Source: Lachnospiraceae bacterium (GTDB lineage Bacteria; Bacillota; Clostridia; Lachnospirales; Lachnospiraceae). From it: a stretch of 64,000 nucleotides of DNA. Under the pieces are notes generated by a model. It saw nothing but the letters and a program-made list of their open reading frames with translations, made no database searches and was not told the DNA's origin. The stretch lies in NCBI GenBank assembly GCA_022792335.1, contig JAAWAV010000014.1, forward strand, positions 54,652 through 118,651, written 5' to 3'. The position numbers and the translations under genes were made by a program. Shown piece by piece: positions 36,456 to 45,089 of the stretch. How positions within the stretch are numbered: position 1 is the first letter of the stretch; every line of letters starts with the position of its first letter.

Positions 36456-37301
36456 TTATGCATTTTTGATAACGGAAAAGGACGTGCTGTCTAAAAATTT
36501 CTGAATGAATTTTTTCAGGCTTTCCGGAGACTGATAGGTTTTGCAAAATGAGAACTTCTGTGAAAGATCGTCAACGTCCTCCATAGCCTCTTTTACTTCT
36601 ACCATTGTTTCCATGGGGAGAGCAGTTGTGAAGGCTAACTGTGCAGGGGTGATTCTGTGATTTTGGATGGCATAATTTACCCTGTTTGCGCAACGGCATG
36701 TCCCGTTTCCGTATTCACCGCAGTATTCCTGTAAAAAATCCGCCATCTTGCGACGGATTCTTGAAAGCCGCTGGCGATAGGCTTCAGGAGAAATACCTAA
36801 AAGATCACCTGCAATTCGACTGTCCACCTTAAACATCGTCCCTAAAATGAAGATACATCTGCTTTCCGTATCAAGACACTGAAGCATAACATTTGTGCAG
36901 GACAGCTTGAGCTCTTCTGCCAAAATGGACGTTTCTACATTTTGTGTCAGATCCGGTATATCGTCAATTTTTCCGTTTTTAATATCATCCCCATAAAATT
37001 CAAAGCTGAGAGGAAATTTTGCGAACATATGCTTCTGATAGTCTTTCAGATGGTTTATCGCAATGCGAAATACCCAGGTGGAGAAGGCGCTTTCCCCTCT
37101 GAATGAGGACAGATGGGTTATGATCTTCAACAGAATGTCCTGCGTGGCATCTTCGGCGTCAGGAAAAGTGCCAAGCATGCGGAGAGATAGATTAAATACG
37201 AAATCCTGTACGCTGAGAATAACAGTTTCCAGAGATTCTTTATCTCCGGCAATGGCTTTTTCAATGAAAGCCAACAGTTCTTCATTTGCTATATTTTTCA
37301 T
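36456..37301 (-). CDS. ECF-type RNA polymerase sigma factor with Cys-bearing tail
   Basis: A protein of 281 residues with sigma region 2 (about 27-95, DAEDATQDILLKI and FSTWVFRIAINHLKDY) and region 4 (about 133-190, CIFILGTMFKVDSRIAGDLLGIS). A C-terminal extension of about 90 residues begins with a Cys cluster (Cys194, Cys202, Cys204: YCGEYGNGTCRC) and has no separate anti-sigma gene beside it. Such tails may act as built-in regulators or metal/redox sensors; that is inference. ATG 37301 follows GGAGGT. A TGTCACA-type ECF promoter lies just upstream, suggesting autoregulation. The DUF2461 gene is a probable cotranscribed partner. Confidence 0.88.
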   Translation of the reverse strand: MKNIANEELLAFIEKAIAGDKESLETVILSVQDFVFNLSLRMLGTFPDAEDATQDILLKIITHLSSFRGESAFSTWVFRIAINHLKDYQKHMFAKFPLSFEFYGDDIKNGKIDDIPDLTQNVETSILAEELKLSCTNVMLQCLDTESRCIFILGTMFKVDSRIAGDLLGISPEAYRQRLSRIRRKMADFLQEYCGEYGNGTCRCANRVNYAIQNHRITPAQLAFTTALPMETMVEVKEAMEDVDDLSQKFSFCKTYQSPESLKKFIQKFLDSTSFSVIKNA

Positions 37302-37319
37302 GATTTTTACCTCCATATA

Positions 37320-37351
37320 GTATTAGACAACCGGGAGACGGTCATGTGACA
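37320..37351 (-). promoter_or_regulatory. ECF-type autoregulatory promoter
   Basis: On the minus strand: TGTCACA (37345-37351), a 16-base spacer and GTCTAATAC (37320-37328), 18 bases before the sigma-factor start. TGTCACA with a GTC-containing -10 is the pattern of several ECF groups. Confidence 0.55.
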
Positions 37352-37447
37352 GGAAAAATAAAAATTTTTATAAACACAGACGCATTCGGACAATGGAAAA
37401 ACGGCATAGCCACTAAGACTATACCGAAATTTAATATACAGACGCCC

Positions 37448-37481
37448 TCGTATCCTCCACTTTCTTATATGAAGGATACGA
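37448..37481. repeat. nine-bp inverted repeat upstream of the sigma factor
   Basis: TCGTATCCT (37448-37456) and AGGATACGA (37473-37481) with a 16-base spacer; no T run follows. Confidence 0.5.
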
Positions 37482-37604
37482 AACGGTTGATTGTTATACA
37501 TGAAATGATTAAGAGTTTCTTTGGATGTTTCCCCCTTACCCCAAAACACAAAATGTAGAACCATAATTGTATTTTTTGTCATTCTATGGTAAAATACTTT
37601 GGAA

Positions 37605-38378
37605 TTATGGGTTTTGCTGGTTTTTCGTGTAAATGATCCACAGTCCTTTGAGCAGCAGGCCGTCGTCGATGATGATTTTATGGCGGCAGTGGGGAATAAT
37701 AATCTTAGAAAGACCTCCGGTGGCGAGAACTGTGGGTTCTTCTCCAAGTTCTTTGGCAAACCGGTCGATCATACCGTCCAGCATGGAAGCGCTCCCAAGG
37801 ACGACGCCGCTTCGCATACATTCCGTGGTGTTTTTGCCGATGGCATGCCTGGGAGGTTCCAGACTGATATTGTGAAGCTGGGCGGCTTTTTGAGACAGGG
37901 ACTCTAAGGAGACCCGGACGCCTGGGATGATGGCGCCGCCGATGTAGTTACGGTTTTTGTCGATGCAGGTGATGGTGGTAGCGGTGCCCATGTCGATGAC
38001 CAGAAAGGGAGCCTTGTACTCCCGGATGCCGGCCACGGCAGTGACCACCAAATCGCTTCCCACAGCGGCGGGATTGTCCATGAGGATATTGAGACCGGTT
38101 TTCAAGCCGGGACCTACCATGAGGCAGGCTTTTCCGATGATTTTTTCCACAGAAAGGCGGACCGTATTGGAAATGGGAGGAACGACAGAAGAAAGAATTG
38201 CTCCCTCCAGACCTCTGGGATTGATATGGTAGAGTTCCAGGATATTTTTGAAAGTAATGGCATATTCCAAAGCAGTCTGGCTAAGGTTGGTGGAAATGCG
38301 TTCCACGAAGTAAGTCTGTTTGGCGTCAATGCAACCGATGACGATATTGGTGTTGCCGATGTCGATGGCGAGTATCAT
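37605..38378 (-). CDS. coaX: type III pantothenate kinase
   Basis: Phosphorylates pantothenate in the first step of CoA synthesis. The protein has 257 residues with the ASKHA motifs ILAIDIGNTNIVIG (phosphate 1), VIDMGTATTITCID (phosphate 2) and a C-terminal ATGGLS adenosine loop; PGLKTGL is typical of CoaX. ATG 38378. The bifunctional coaBC gene lies divergently 107 bases away, so the start of CoA synthesis is grouped here. Its promoter is strong (TTGCGC / TATAAT). Confidence 0.95.
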   Translation of the reverse strand: MILAIDIGNTNIVIGCIDAKQTYFVERISTNLSQTALEYAITFKNILELYHINPRGLEGAILSSVVPPISNTVRLSVEKIIGKACLMVGPGLKTGLNILMDNPAAVGSDLVVTAVAGIREYKAPFLVIDMGTATTITCIDKNRNYIGGAIIPGVRVSLESLSQKAAQLHNISLEPPRHAIGKNTTECMRSGVVLGSASMLDGMIDRFAKELGEEPTVLATGGLSKIIIPHCRHKIIIDDGLLLKGLWIIYTKNQQNP

Positions 38379-38429
38379 AAAGGTGAAGTCCTTTCCATAT
38401 AAATTCAGGCCGTAGCCGGCCACGGTGCG

Positions 38430-38458
38430 ATTATAGCATGAATCGTCAGATGGCGCAA
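38430..38458 (-). promoter_or_regulatory. coaX promoter
   Basis: On the minus strand TTGCGC, 17-base spacer, TATAAT (+ strand 38430-38435). The -35 lies 10 bases from the ribosome site of coaBC on the other strand. Confidence 0.7.
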
Positions 38459-38485
38459 GAAAATTACCAAAAGGAGAAAATGCTC

Positions 38486-39730
38486 ATGTTAAAAGGGAAA
38501 ACGGTGCTTCTTGGTGTTTCGGGGAGCATTGCAGCGTATAAAATTGCAAATCTGGCAAGACTTTTAAAAAAGCAGCATGCCATGGTCCATGTATTGATGA
38601 CGCAGAATGCGACTAATTTTATTACACCGACTACTTTTGAGACACTGACGGGGACCAAATGTCTGATCGACACGTTTGACCGGAATTTTGAATTTTCTGT
38701 GGAGCATGTGGCTCTGGCAAAACAGGCGGATCTTTTCATGCTGGCTCCGGCCAGCGCCAATGTCATCGGGAAGATCGCTCACGGGATTGCCGACGATATG
38801 CTGACCACCACGATTATGGCCTGCCCCTGTAAGAAATTCATTGCTCCGGCCATGAATACCAATATGTACAACAATCCCATCGTCCAGGACAATCTGGCGA
38901 GACTTAAGGGCTTTGGCTATGCCTTTGTGGAGCCGGTAGTCGGGATGCTGGCCAATGGCGATACGGGCAATGGAAAGATGGCGGATGAGGAAACGCTGCT
39001 TGCTTATATATTGAGGGAACTGGCTTTCGAAAAAGATCTGGCGGGAAAAAAAGTCCTGGTGACAGCAGGACCCACCAGGGAGGCGATTGATCCAGTCCGT
39101 TATCTGTCCAATCATTCCACAGGGAAGATGGGCTATGCTTTGGCAAGAGCGGCTATGCAGCGAGGGGCTGAGGTGACGCTTGTGACCGGGCCTACGTCGC
39201 TTAAACGGCCGGAATTTGTGAAGGTGGTGGAGATCACCACAGCGGCGGAGCTTTATGAGGCGGTGACGGCTGTTTCCGAGGAACAGGATATGATTATCAA
39301 GGCGGCGGCAGTAGCAGATTACCGTCCGGTTACAGTGAGTGAGGAAAAGGTAAAGAAGGGAACGGGACAGATGTCCATTCCGCTCTGTCGGACGGAGGAT
39401 ACGTTAAAGGCTTTGGGAGAGCGAAAACGAAAGGAGCAGTTCCTCTGCGGTTTTTCCATGGAAACGGAGCATATGCTGGAACATTCCAGGGAAAAGCTTA
39501 TCAAAAAAAATTTGGACATGATCGTGGCCAATAATGTCAAGGTAGAAGGGGCCGGATTCGGTACGGATACCAATGTGGTCACGATCCTTACCAGGGACGG
39601 AGAGCAGGAGCTTCCGAAAATGAGCAAGGAGGAAGTGGCTCATCGGATCCTGGATACCATTGTGTGCCAAAATGCTGCCGGCGACAGGGTTTTGGACAAA
39701 TCAAGGAGTAAGGATGAGGCGGATTCTTAA
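38486..39730 (+). CDS. coaBC: bifunctional CoaBC (PPC synthetase/decarboxylase)
   Basis: Joins phosphopantothenate to cysteine and decarboxylates the product. The protein has 414 residues. The N-terminal CoaC flavoprotein half has GVSGSIAAYKIANLARLL, the catalytic His region SVEHVALAK and the PAMNTNMY clamp. The C-terminal CoaB half begins at KKVLVTAGPTREAIDPVRYLSNHSTG and holds KKNLDMIVANNV. I prefer ATG 38486, nine bases after AAAAGGAG; ATG 38480 is too close to that site. The 3' end overlaps the cardiolipin synthase start by 17 bases. Confidence 0.95.
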   Translation: MLKGKTVLLGVSGSIAAYKIANLARLLKKQHAMVHVLMTQNATNFITPTTFETLTGTKCLIDTFDRNFEFSVEHVALAKQADLFMLAPASANVIGKIAHGIADDMLTTTIMACPCKKFIAPAMNTNMYNNPIVQDNLARLKGFGYAFVEPVVGMLANGDTGNGKMADEETLLAYILRELAFEKDLAGKKVLVTAGPTREAIDPVRYLSNHSTGKMGYALARAAMQRGAEVTLVTGPTSLKRPEFVKVVEITTAAELYEAVTAVSEEQDMIIKAAAVADYRPVTVSEEKVKKGTGQMSIPLCRTEDTLKALGERKRKEQFLCGFSMETEHMLEHSREKLIKKNLDMIVANNVKVEGAGFGTDTNVVTILTRDGEQELPKMSKEEVAHRILDTIVCQNAAGDRVLDKSRSKDEADS

Positions 39731-41273
39731 ATTTTTAACCAGCCGGATGGTCTGGGTCGCCATCGTGATGATGCTTCAGGTAGCCTGGGTTGTGGCGTCA
39801 GTTTTGTTTCTTGGCCGGTATTACTGGGCGATCACAGTGGCTCTGTCCCTGATAGGTCTTGGTTTGGTGACGTACATTATGCAGGAATGGTACAATCCTG
39901 CTTATAAGCTGGCCTGGAGTATCCTGATTTTAAGCGTTCCGATTCTGGGAACGATCCTGTATCTGTTTTTCGGACGGGGGAATACCATCATTGCACAGAG
40001 GCGCAATCATGAGCGAATCGACTATGAGCTTTATCCTCTGATGAAACAACCTGAAGGAATTATGGAGGAGCTTTTCCGGGCGGATCCGGCAGTGGCGAGA
40101 CAGTTTTCCTATCTGTATCGGATCGCGCATTATCCGGCGGGCGAGAACGGTTTTACTCACTATTTTTCCAGTGGGGAAGAATATTTTGAGGAGCTTTGTA
40201 GAGCCCTTAAGAAGGCAAAAACCTTTATCTTTTTGGAGTATTTTATCATCGAGCGGGGCTATATGTGGGATACGATTCTGGAAATCCTGGAGAAGAAGGC
40301 GAAAGAAGGCGTAGAGGTTCGCCTGCTCTATGATGACGTGGGCTGTATTTGGCTGCTTCCCAGAGATTATCCGGAGATTCTTGAGAGAAAGGGAATCGTA
40401 TGTAGGCGTTTTAATCTGCTAAGACCGGTCATGTCTGCAGTGTTTAACAACAGGGATCACCGGAAGATTGCAGTGATCGACGGCTATACAGCGTTTTGTG
40501 GAGGGCTGAACCTGGCAGACGAATATATTAATAAGAAAGAACGGTTCGGCCACTGGAAGGACGGCGGTGTGGTCATGGAAGGCGAGGGCGTCTGGAACTA
40601 TACGGCCATGTTCCTTGGCATGTGGAATGCCATCCGTCACACGGATTTTGACTATGGACGTTACAGGATAGATCCCCATGTCTTTAAAGAGAGGAAGGCG
40701 GCGGGAGACGGTCTGAGGTCGCCGGGCTATGTGCTTCCTTACGGGGATTCTCCTCTGGATCATGAATGTGTGGGGGAAAACGTCTATCTGAATATTCTTC
40801 ACAATGCCAAGAAGTATGTATATATCTACACGCCTTATCTGATTATTGACCAGGAAATGACGGTCTCACTGCTTCTGGCGGCAAAAAGCGGCGTAGATGT
40901 CCGAATTATGACGCCTCATATTCCGGATAAAAAGCTGATCTTTATGCTGACCCGTTCCTATTATGCCAGACTTCTGGATGCAGGAGTGAAGATTTATGAA
41001 TATCTGCCGGGATTTCTTCATACAAAGGCTTTTGTATCAGACGATACTTTGGCGGCCATCGGCAGCATCAACCTGGATTACAGGAGCTTATATTTACATT
41101 TTGAGTGTGGAACCCTTCTCTACCGGACGGAAGCAGTCCGGGAGTTAAAGGAAGATTTTATAAAGACCATGGAGCATGAAACGATGGAGATCACCATGGA
41201 ATTTTGCAGAAAGCGGCCAGTTTATGAACGGATTCTGGTATCGGCGATGCATTTGTTTGAACCCTTGTTTTGA
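39714..41273 (+). CDS. cls: cardiolipin synthase
   Basis: A phospholipase D superfamily synthase of 519 residues that condenses phosphatidylglycerol into cardiolipin at the membrane. Two N-terminal helices (about 11-55) are followed by a third hydrophobic segment (near 62-82), then the two HKD motifs: NNRDHRKIAVIDG and GFLHTKAFVSDD, with GSINLDYRS after the second. ATG 39714 follows AAGGAGTAAGG within the coaBC 3' end. The length and layout match the ClsA type. Confidence 0.93.
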   Translation: MRRILKFLTSRMVWVAIVMMLQVAWVVASVLFLGRYYWAITVALSLIGLGLVTYIMQEWYNPAYKLAWSILILSVPILGTILYLFFGRGNTIIAQRRNHERIDYELYPLMKQPEGIMEELFRADPAVARQFSYLYRIAHYPAGENGFTHYFSSGEEYFEELCRALKKAKTFIFLEYFIIERGYMWDTILEILEKKAKEGVEVRLLYDDVGCIWLLPRDYPEILERKGIVCRRFNLLRPVMSAVFNNRDHRKIAVIDGYTAFCGGLNLADEYINKKERFGHWKDGGVVMEGEGVWNYTAMFLGMWNAIRHTDFDYGRYRIDPHVFKERKAAGDGLRSPGYVLPYGDSPLDHECVGENVYLNILHNAKKYVYIYTPYLIIDQEMTVSLLLAAKSGVDVRIMTPHIPDKKLIFMLTRSYYARLLDAGVKIYEYLPGFLHTKAFVSDDTLAAIGSINLDYRSLYLHFECGTLLYRTEAVRELKEDFIKTMEHETMEITMEFCRKRPVYERILVSAMHLFEPLF

Positions 41274-41335
41274 GATACCGGCGGGGGAGCTTTCTAAAAG
41301 GAACTAAAAACCTGAAATCACAGGAGGATGGATAC

Positions 41336-42943
41336 GTGGCAGCATCGAAACAGGAGATTTTAAGACAGGAGATAGAGAAAAGAAGGACCTTTGCGATTAT
41401 TTCCCACCCGGACGCGGGCAAGACCACGCTGACGGAAAAGTTTCTTCTCTACGGGGGGGCCATCAATCTGGCCGGTTCGGTAAAGGGAAAAAAGACGGCG
41501 AAGCATGCGGTCTCCGACTGGATGGAAATAGAGAAGCAGAGGGGAATTTCCGTGACTTCGTCGGTGCTCCAGTTTAATTATGGAGGATTCTGTATCAATA
41601 TTCTGGATACGCCGGGACATCAGGATTTCTCGGAGGATACTTACCGGACCTTGATGGCGGCCGATTCGGCAGTCATGGTCATCGACGCGAGCAAGGGTGT
41701 GGAGGCACAGACCATCAAGCTGTTCAAGGTCTGTCTGCTCCGGCAGATCCCGATTTTTACCTTTATCAATAAAATGGACCGGGAGGCGAACGATCCTTTT
41801 GAATTGATGGATGAAATCGAGTCTGTTCTTGGCATTGCCACTTGTCCGGTCAACTGGCCCATTGGATCCGGCAAGGAATTTAAAGGGGTCTACGAGCGAG
41901 ATCTAAAGTGTGTTACCACTTTTACGGCAGCGATGAACGGCCAGAAGGAGGTGGCGACAAGGCAGGTATCTCTCTCAGATGCTTCGGCAGGAGAGATCCT
42001 TGGAGAGGGATTTTATACCCAGCTTTTGGAGGATATTGAACTTTTGGACGGAGCGGGACAGGACCTTGATATGGAGCTTGTCCGGCAGGGAAAGTTGTCG
42101 CCGGTGTTTTTCGGATCGGCTTTGACCAATTTTGGCGTGGAGACCTTCCTGAAACACTTCTTAAACATGACGACGCCTCCCCTTCCGAGAAAAGCGGATA
42201 TCGGGGCCGTCGACCCGGTTACAGAGGAATTTTCTGCCTTTGTTTTTAAAATTCAGGCGAATATGAACAAGGCCCATCGGGACCGGATTGCCTTTATGCG
42301 CATTTGTTCCGGAAAATTTGAAGCGGGGATGGAGGTCAACCATGTCCAGGGAGGCAGGAAGGCAAAGCTGTCCCAGCCTCAGCAGATGATGGCTCAGGAG
42401 CGGAAGATTGTGGAAGAGGCTTATGCAGGGGATATTATCGGTGTGTTTGATCCGGGACTCTTTTCCATCGGAGATACCTTTACTTCTTCCGGGAAAAAGT
42501 TCGCCTATGAGGGGATTCCGACTTTTGCGCCGGAGCATTTTGCAAGGCTCAGGCAGATGGATACCATGAAACGGAAACAGTTTTTGAAGGGAGTCAATCA
42601 GATTGCCCAGGAGGGCGCCATTCAGATCTTCCAGGAGTTTAATACAGGTATGGAGGAGATCATTGTCGGTGTGGTGGGTGTTCTCCAGTTTGATGTATTA
42701 TTATTCCGATTGAACAATGAGTACAATGTGGAGGTAAAGTTAGATCCTCTTCCCTATGAGCATATCCGTTGGATTGCCAACAAAGAGGAGGTTGATGTGG
42801 AGAAGATTCAGGGAACTTCCGACATGAAACGGGTCAAGGACTTGAAAGGAAACCCGTTGCTCCTGTTTATCAATAGTTGGAGTATGGGCATGGTCCTGGA
42901 CCGGAATCCCGGACTTAAACTGGAGGAATTTTCCAGGAACTAA
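41336..42943 (+). CDS. prfC: peptide chain release factor 3
   Basis: A GTPase of 535 residues that recycles RF1/RF2 after peptide release. G1 is SHPDAGKTTLTE, G3 DTPGHQDFSEDTYR, G4 NKMDREAND; the EF-G-like domain II follows, and the C-terminal domain III contains VGVVGVLQFDVLLFRL. The start GTG 41336 lies eight bases after AGGAGG (41322-41327); reading from further upstream would add residues unlike the family. It follows cls by 62 bases with no terminator seen. Confidence 0.95.
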   Translation: MAASKQEILRQEIEKRRTFAIISHPDAGKTTLTEKFLLYGGAINLAGSVKGKKTAKHAVSDWMEIEKQRGISVTSSVLQFNYGGFCINILDTPGHQDFSEDTYRTLMAADSAVMVIDASKGVEAQTIKLFKVCLLRQIPIFTFINKMDREANDPFELMDEIESVLGIATCPVNWPIGSGKEFKGVYERDLKCVTTFTAAMNGQKEVATRQVSLSDASAGEILGEGFYTQLLEDIELLDGAGQDLDMELVRQGKLSPVFFGSALTNFGVETFLKHFLNMTTPPLPRKADIGAVDPVTEEFSAFVFKIQANMNKAHRDRIAFMRICSGKFEAGMEVNHVQGGRKAKLSQPQQMMAQERKIVEEAYAGDIIGVFDPGLFSIGDTFTSSGKKFAYEGIPTFAPEHFARLRQMDTMKRKQFLKGVNQIAQEGAIQIFQEFNTGMEEIIVGVVGVLQFDVLLFRLNNEYNVEVKLDPLPYEHIRWIANKEEVDVEKIQGTSDMKRVKDLKGNPLLLFINSWSMGMVLDRNPGLKLEEFSRN

Positions 42944-43061
42944 AGGGATTTCCATATCAGAGTTATTGTTTCTATGGGAATGGAAAGTAGTTGGGCGTGG
43001 AACCAGAGACAGGCAGTCTGCATAGAATAAAGTAAGGAACCGGAAGCGAAAGGGATTTCCT

Positions 43062-43319
43062 ATGCGTCTGTGCGAGCTGCGAATGAAAGAGGTCATCAAT
43101 ATCTGTGACGGGAAACGGCTTGGATTCATTACTGATGTGGAATTTGATTGCCGTTCCGGCTGTATTATATCGTTTATTATACCGGGTCCGGCCCATATTT
43201 GCGGCTTTCTGGGACGGGATTCGGAATATATCATTCCCTTTCACTGCGTGGAACAAATCGGAGAGGATTTCGTGCTAGTCAAGGTCGTGACGGAGGAATG
43301 CATGCATAAATGTAAATAG
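43062..43319 (+). CDS. ymxH: YlmC/YmxH family sporulation protein
   Basis: A PRC-barrel-like protein of 85 residues. The start MRLCELRMKEVINICDGKRLGFITDVEFD and the later IIPGP....FGRD-like stretch (CGFLGRDSEYIIPFHCVEQIG) are typical of the YlmC/YmxH family found in spore formers. The molecular role is unclear. ATG 43062 with AAAGGGATT upstream. It precedes nrdR in a tight same-strand group. Confidence 0.9.
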   Translation: MRLCELRMKEVINICDGKRLGFITDVEFDCRSGCIISFIIPGPAHICGFLGRDSEYIIPFHCVEQIGEDFVLVKVVTEECMHKCK

Positions 43320-43353
43320 CGCATGGCGAAACATGCCAAAGAGGAGGTTCACC

Positions 43354-43815
43354 ATGAAATGTCCGTTTTGCAACAATGAAAATATCAGAGTCATTGACTC
43401 CAGACCGGCAGAGGAACACAATGCTATCCGCAGGCGCCGTCAGTGCGAGGTTTGCCACAGGCGGTTTACTACCTATGAAAAAATTGAGACGATTCCTTTG
43501 ATGGTGGTGAAAAAGGACGAGACCAGACAGGTTTATGACCGGGACAAGATTGAGGCGGGAGTGCTCCTTGCCTGCCACAAACGGCCTATTTCCGCTCAGG
43601 ACATCGGCCGCCTGGTGGATGAGGTAGAAAACGAAGCCTTTAACTGCGAGGAGAAGGAGATCACCACCAGAAGAATCGGAAATCTGGTGATGGACAAGCT
43701 AAAGGAACTGGACGAAGTGGCTTACGTTCGATTTTCCTCGGTATACCGGGAATTTAAGGACGTAAACACCTTTTTGCAAGAACTGGAAAAGCTGTACAAA
43801 GGCAGGAAACAGTGA
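43354..43815 (+). CDS. nrdR: transcriptional repressor NrdR
   Basis: Nucleotide-sensing repressor of ribonucleotide reductase genes, 153 residues. The N-terminal zinc finger is CPFC...CEVC with RRRRQCEVCHRRFTTYE after it, and the ATP-cone occupies about residues 49-139 (VVKKDETRQVYDRDKIEAG). ATG 43354 follows GAGGAGG (43341-43347). The stop overlaps the yqeG start. No ribonucleotide reductase or NrdR box was seen in the window. Confidence 0.96.
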   Translation: MKCPFCNNENIRVIDSRPAEEHNAIRRRRQCEVCHRRFTTYEKIETIPLMVVKKDETRQVYDRDKIEAGVLLACHKRPISAQDIGRLVDEVENEAFNCEEKEITTRRIGNLVMDKLKELDEVAYVRFSSVYREFKDVNTFLQELEKLYKGRKQ

Positions 43816-44321
43816 TGGCAGGACTCAGAAGATTTTACCCGGACGAATACGTGGATTCTTCTTATGGCATTGATTACGGCGCCCTTTATGGGCGGGGGAT
43901 TCGTGGTCTGCTATTTGACATTGACAATACGCTGGTGCCCCACGGGAAACCGGAGACGAAGGAGGCGGTCGAACTATTCCGGCGGCTTCATGACATGGGG
44001 TTTGAGACCTGCCTGATCTCCAACAATCAGAAACCCAGAGTGGAACCCTTTGCAAAAGCCATGAAAACCAAATACATTTTCAACGCCCATAAGCCTTCTG
44101 TGAAAAACTACCGGAGGGCCATGGAGGAAATGGGGACGGACGAGGGTTCTACGGTGTTCGTGGGAGACCAGCTTTTCACAGACGTCTATGGAGCGAAGCG
44201 GAGCGGCATTTACAGTATTTTGGTAAAACCGATTCATCCAAAGGAAGAAATCCAGATTGTGCTCAAGCGGCGCCTGGAACGGATCGTGCTCTATTTCTAC
44301 AAAAAATCCTTGAAAAAGTAG
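43815..44321 (+). CDS. yqeG: YqeG family HAD IIIA-type phosphatase
   Basis: A HAD-superfamily phosphatase of 168 residues with the YqeG layout: FYPDEYVDSSYGIDYGALYGRG, motif I LLFDIDNTLVPHG, motif II LISNNQ, motif III lysine in AHKPSVKN, motif IV VGDQLFTDVYGAKR. The substrate in bacteria is not settled; the fold resembles eukaryotic phosphatidylglycerophosphate phosphatase, which with plsY and cls nearby makes a lipid role possible. ATG 43815 overlaps the nrdR stop (TGATG). Confidence 0.9.
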   Translation: MAGLRRFYPDEYVDSSYGIDYGALYGRGIRGLLFDIDNTLVPHGKPETKEAVELFRRLHDMGFETCLISNNQKPRVEPFAKAMKTKYIFNAHKPSVKNYRRAMEEMGTDEGSTVFVGDQLFTDVYGAKRSGIYSILVKPIHPKEEIQIVLKRRLERIVLYFYKKSLKK

Positions 44322-44338
44322 GAAATATGGGATAGAAT
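44310..44338 (+). promoter_or_regulatory. efp promoter
   Basis: TTGAAA (44310-44315), 17-base spacer, TAGAAT (44333-44338). It starts within the last codons of yqeG. Confidence 0.7.
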
Positions 44339-44382
44339 AGAACAGATAGACAAGTTGAACACTGAAGGAGGAGTATCAGGAC

Positions 44383-44940
44383 ATGGTATCAGCTGGTGAT
44401 TTTAGGAACGGCATTACGGTAGAGATCGAAGGAAATGTATTCCAGATTATTGAATTTCAGCATGTAAAGCCCGGAAAGGGCGCAGCTTTTGTGAGAACCA
44501 AATTAAAGAATATTAAGAGCGGCGGCGTGGTAGAAAAGACCTTCCGCCCGACAGAAAAATTTGAAAACGCTCATATCGAGCGGGTGGATATGCAGTATCT
44601 CTACAGCGACGGGGATCTGTTCTATTTTATGGATGTCAATACGTATGATCAGGTTCCGCTCAGCAGGGATATGGTCGGCGACGCGTTAAAGTTCGTGAAA
44701 GAAAACGAGATGGTTAAGGTCTGCTCTCACAAGGGACAAGTATTCTCCATCGAGCCGCCTTTGTTTGTGGAGCTTGAGATCACGGAGACGGAGCCTGGCT
44801 TCAAAGGCGATACGGCTACCGGTGCGACGAAGCCTGCCACTGTGGAGACTGGGGCAGTCGTCTATGTTCCTTTGTTTGTAGACCAGGGAGATAAGATTAA
44901 AATCGATACCAGAACCGGAGAATATCTCTCCAGAGCATAA
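44383..44940 (+). CDS. efp: translation elongation factor P
   Basis: Relieves ribosome stalling at polyproline stretches; 185 residues, the normal EF-P length. The loop carrying the modifiable residue is KPGKGAAF with Lys32. Other marks are [18 protein letters not shown] and the C-terminal [24 protein letters not shown]. The proline-rich membrane protein of the 13.5-18.6 kb cluster is a plausible client. Own promoter and a strong terminator. ATG 44383 follows GAAGGAGGAG. Confidence 0.97.
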   Translation: MVSAGDFRNGITVEIEGNVFQIIEFQHVKPGKGAAFVRTKLKNIKSGGVVEKTFRPTEKFENAHIERVDMQYLYSDGDLFYFMDVNTYDQVPLSRDMVGDALKFVKENEMVKVCSHKGQVFSIEPPLFVELEITETEPGFKGDTATGATKPATVETGAVVYVPLFVDQGDKIKIDTRTGEYLSRA

Positions 44941-45003
44941 TTATCATAGAAACTCCGGGGCGTTTTTAAGGAACGGAGCCTTCAAAAATCTGACATGCAT
45001 AAA

Positions 45004-45053
45004 CGGATACCTGACAGCGGAATGGGAAAAGCTGTTAGGTATCCGTCTTTTTT
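45004..45053. terminator. efp terminator, possibly bidirectional
   Basis: CGGATACCTGACAGC (45004-45018) pairs with GCTGTTAGGTATCCG (45031-45045), one wobble, then TCTTTTTTT. It also lies downstream of the convergent prs gene. Confidence 0.9.
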
Positions 45054-45089
45054 ACCGTATGAACCAGAGGTGAAACGCGCCCCTGGCAG

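Larger units (their letters stand above)
37302..37604. other. 303-base gap between the sigma factor and coaX
   Basis: No convincing gene. It holds the sigma-factor promoter (37320-37351), a nine-bp inverted repeat (37448-37481) and a pair CCATAATT/AATTATGG (37561-37568 and 37603-37610) at the 3' end of coaX. It is AT-rich. A 70-codon open frame on the plus strand has no ribosome site. Confidence 0.6.

Noticed and set aside
37346..37558. 70-codon plus-strand frame in the gap between the sigma factor and coaX
   Set aside because: No ribosome site, no family resemblance, and it crosses the ECF promoter region.
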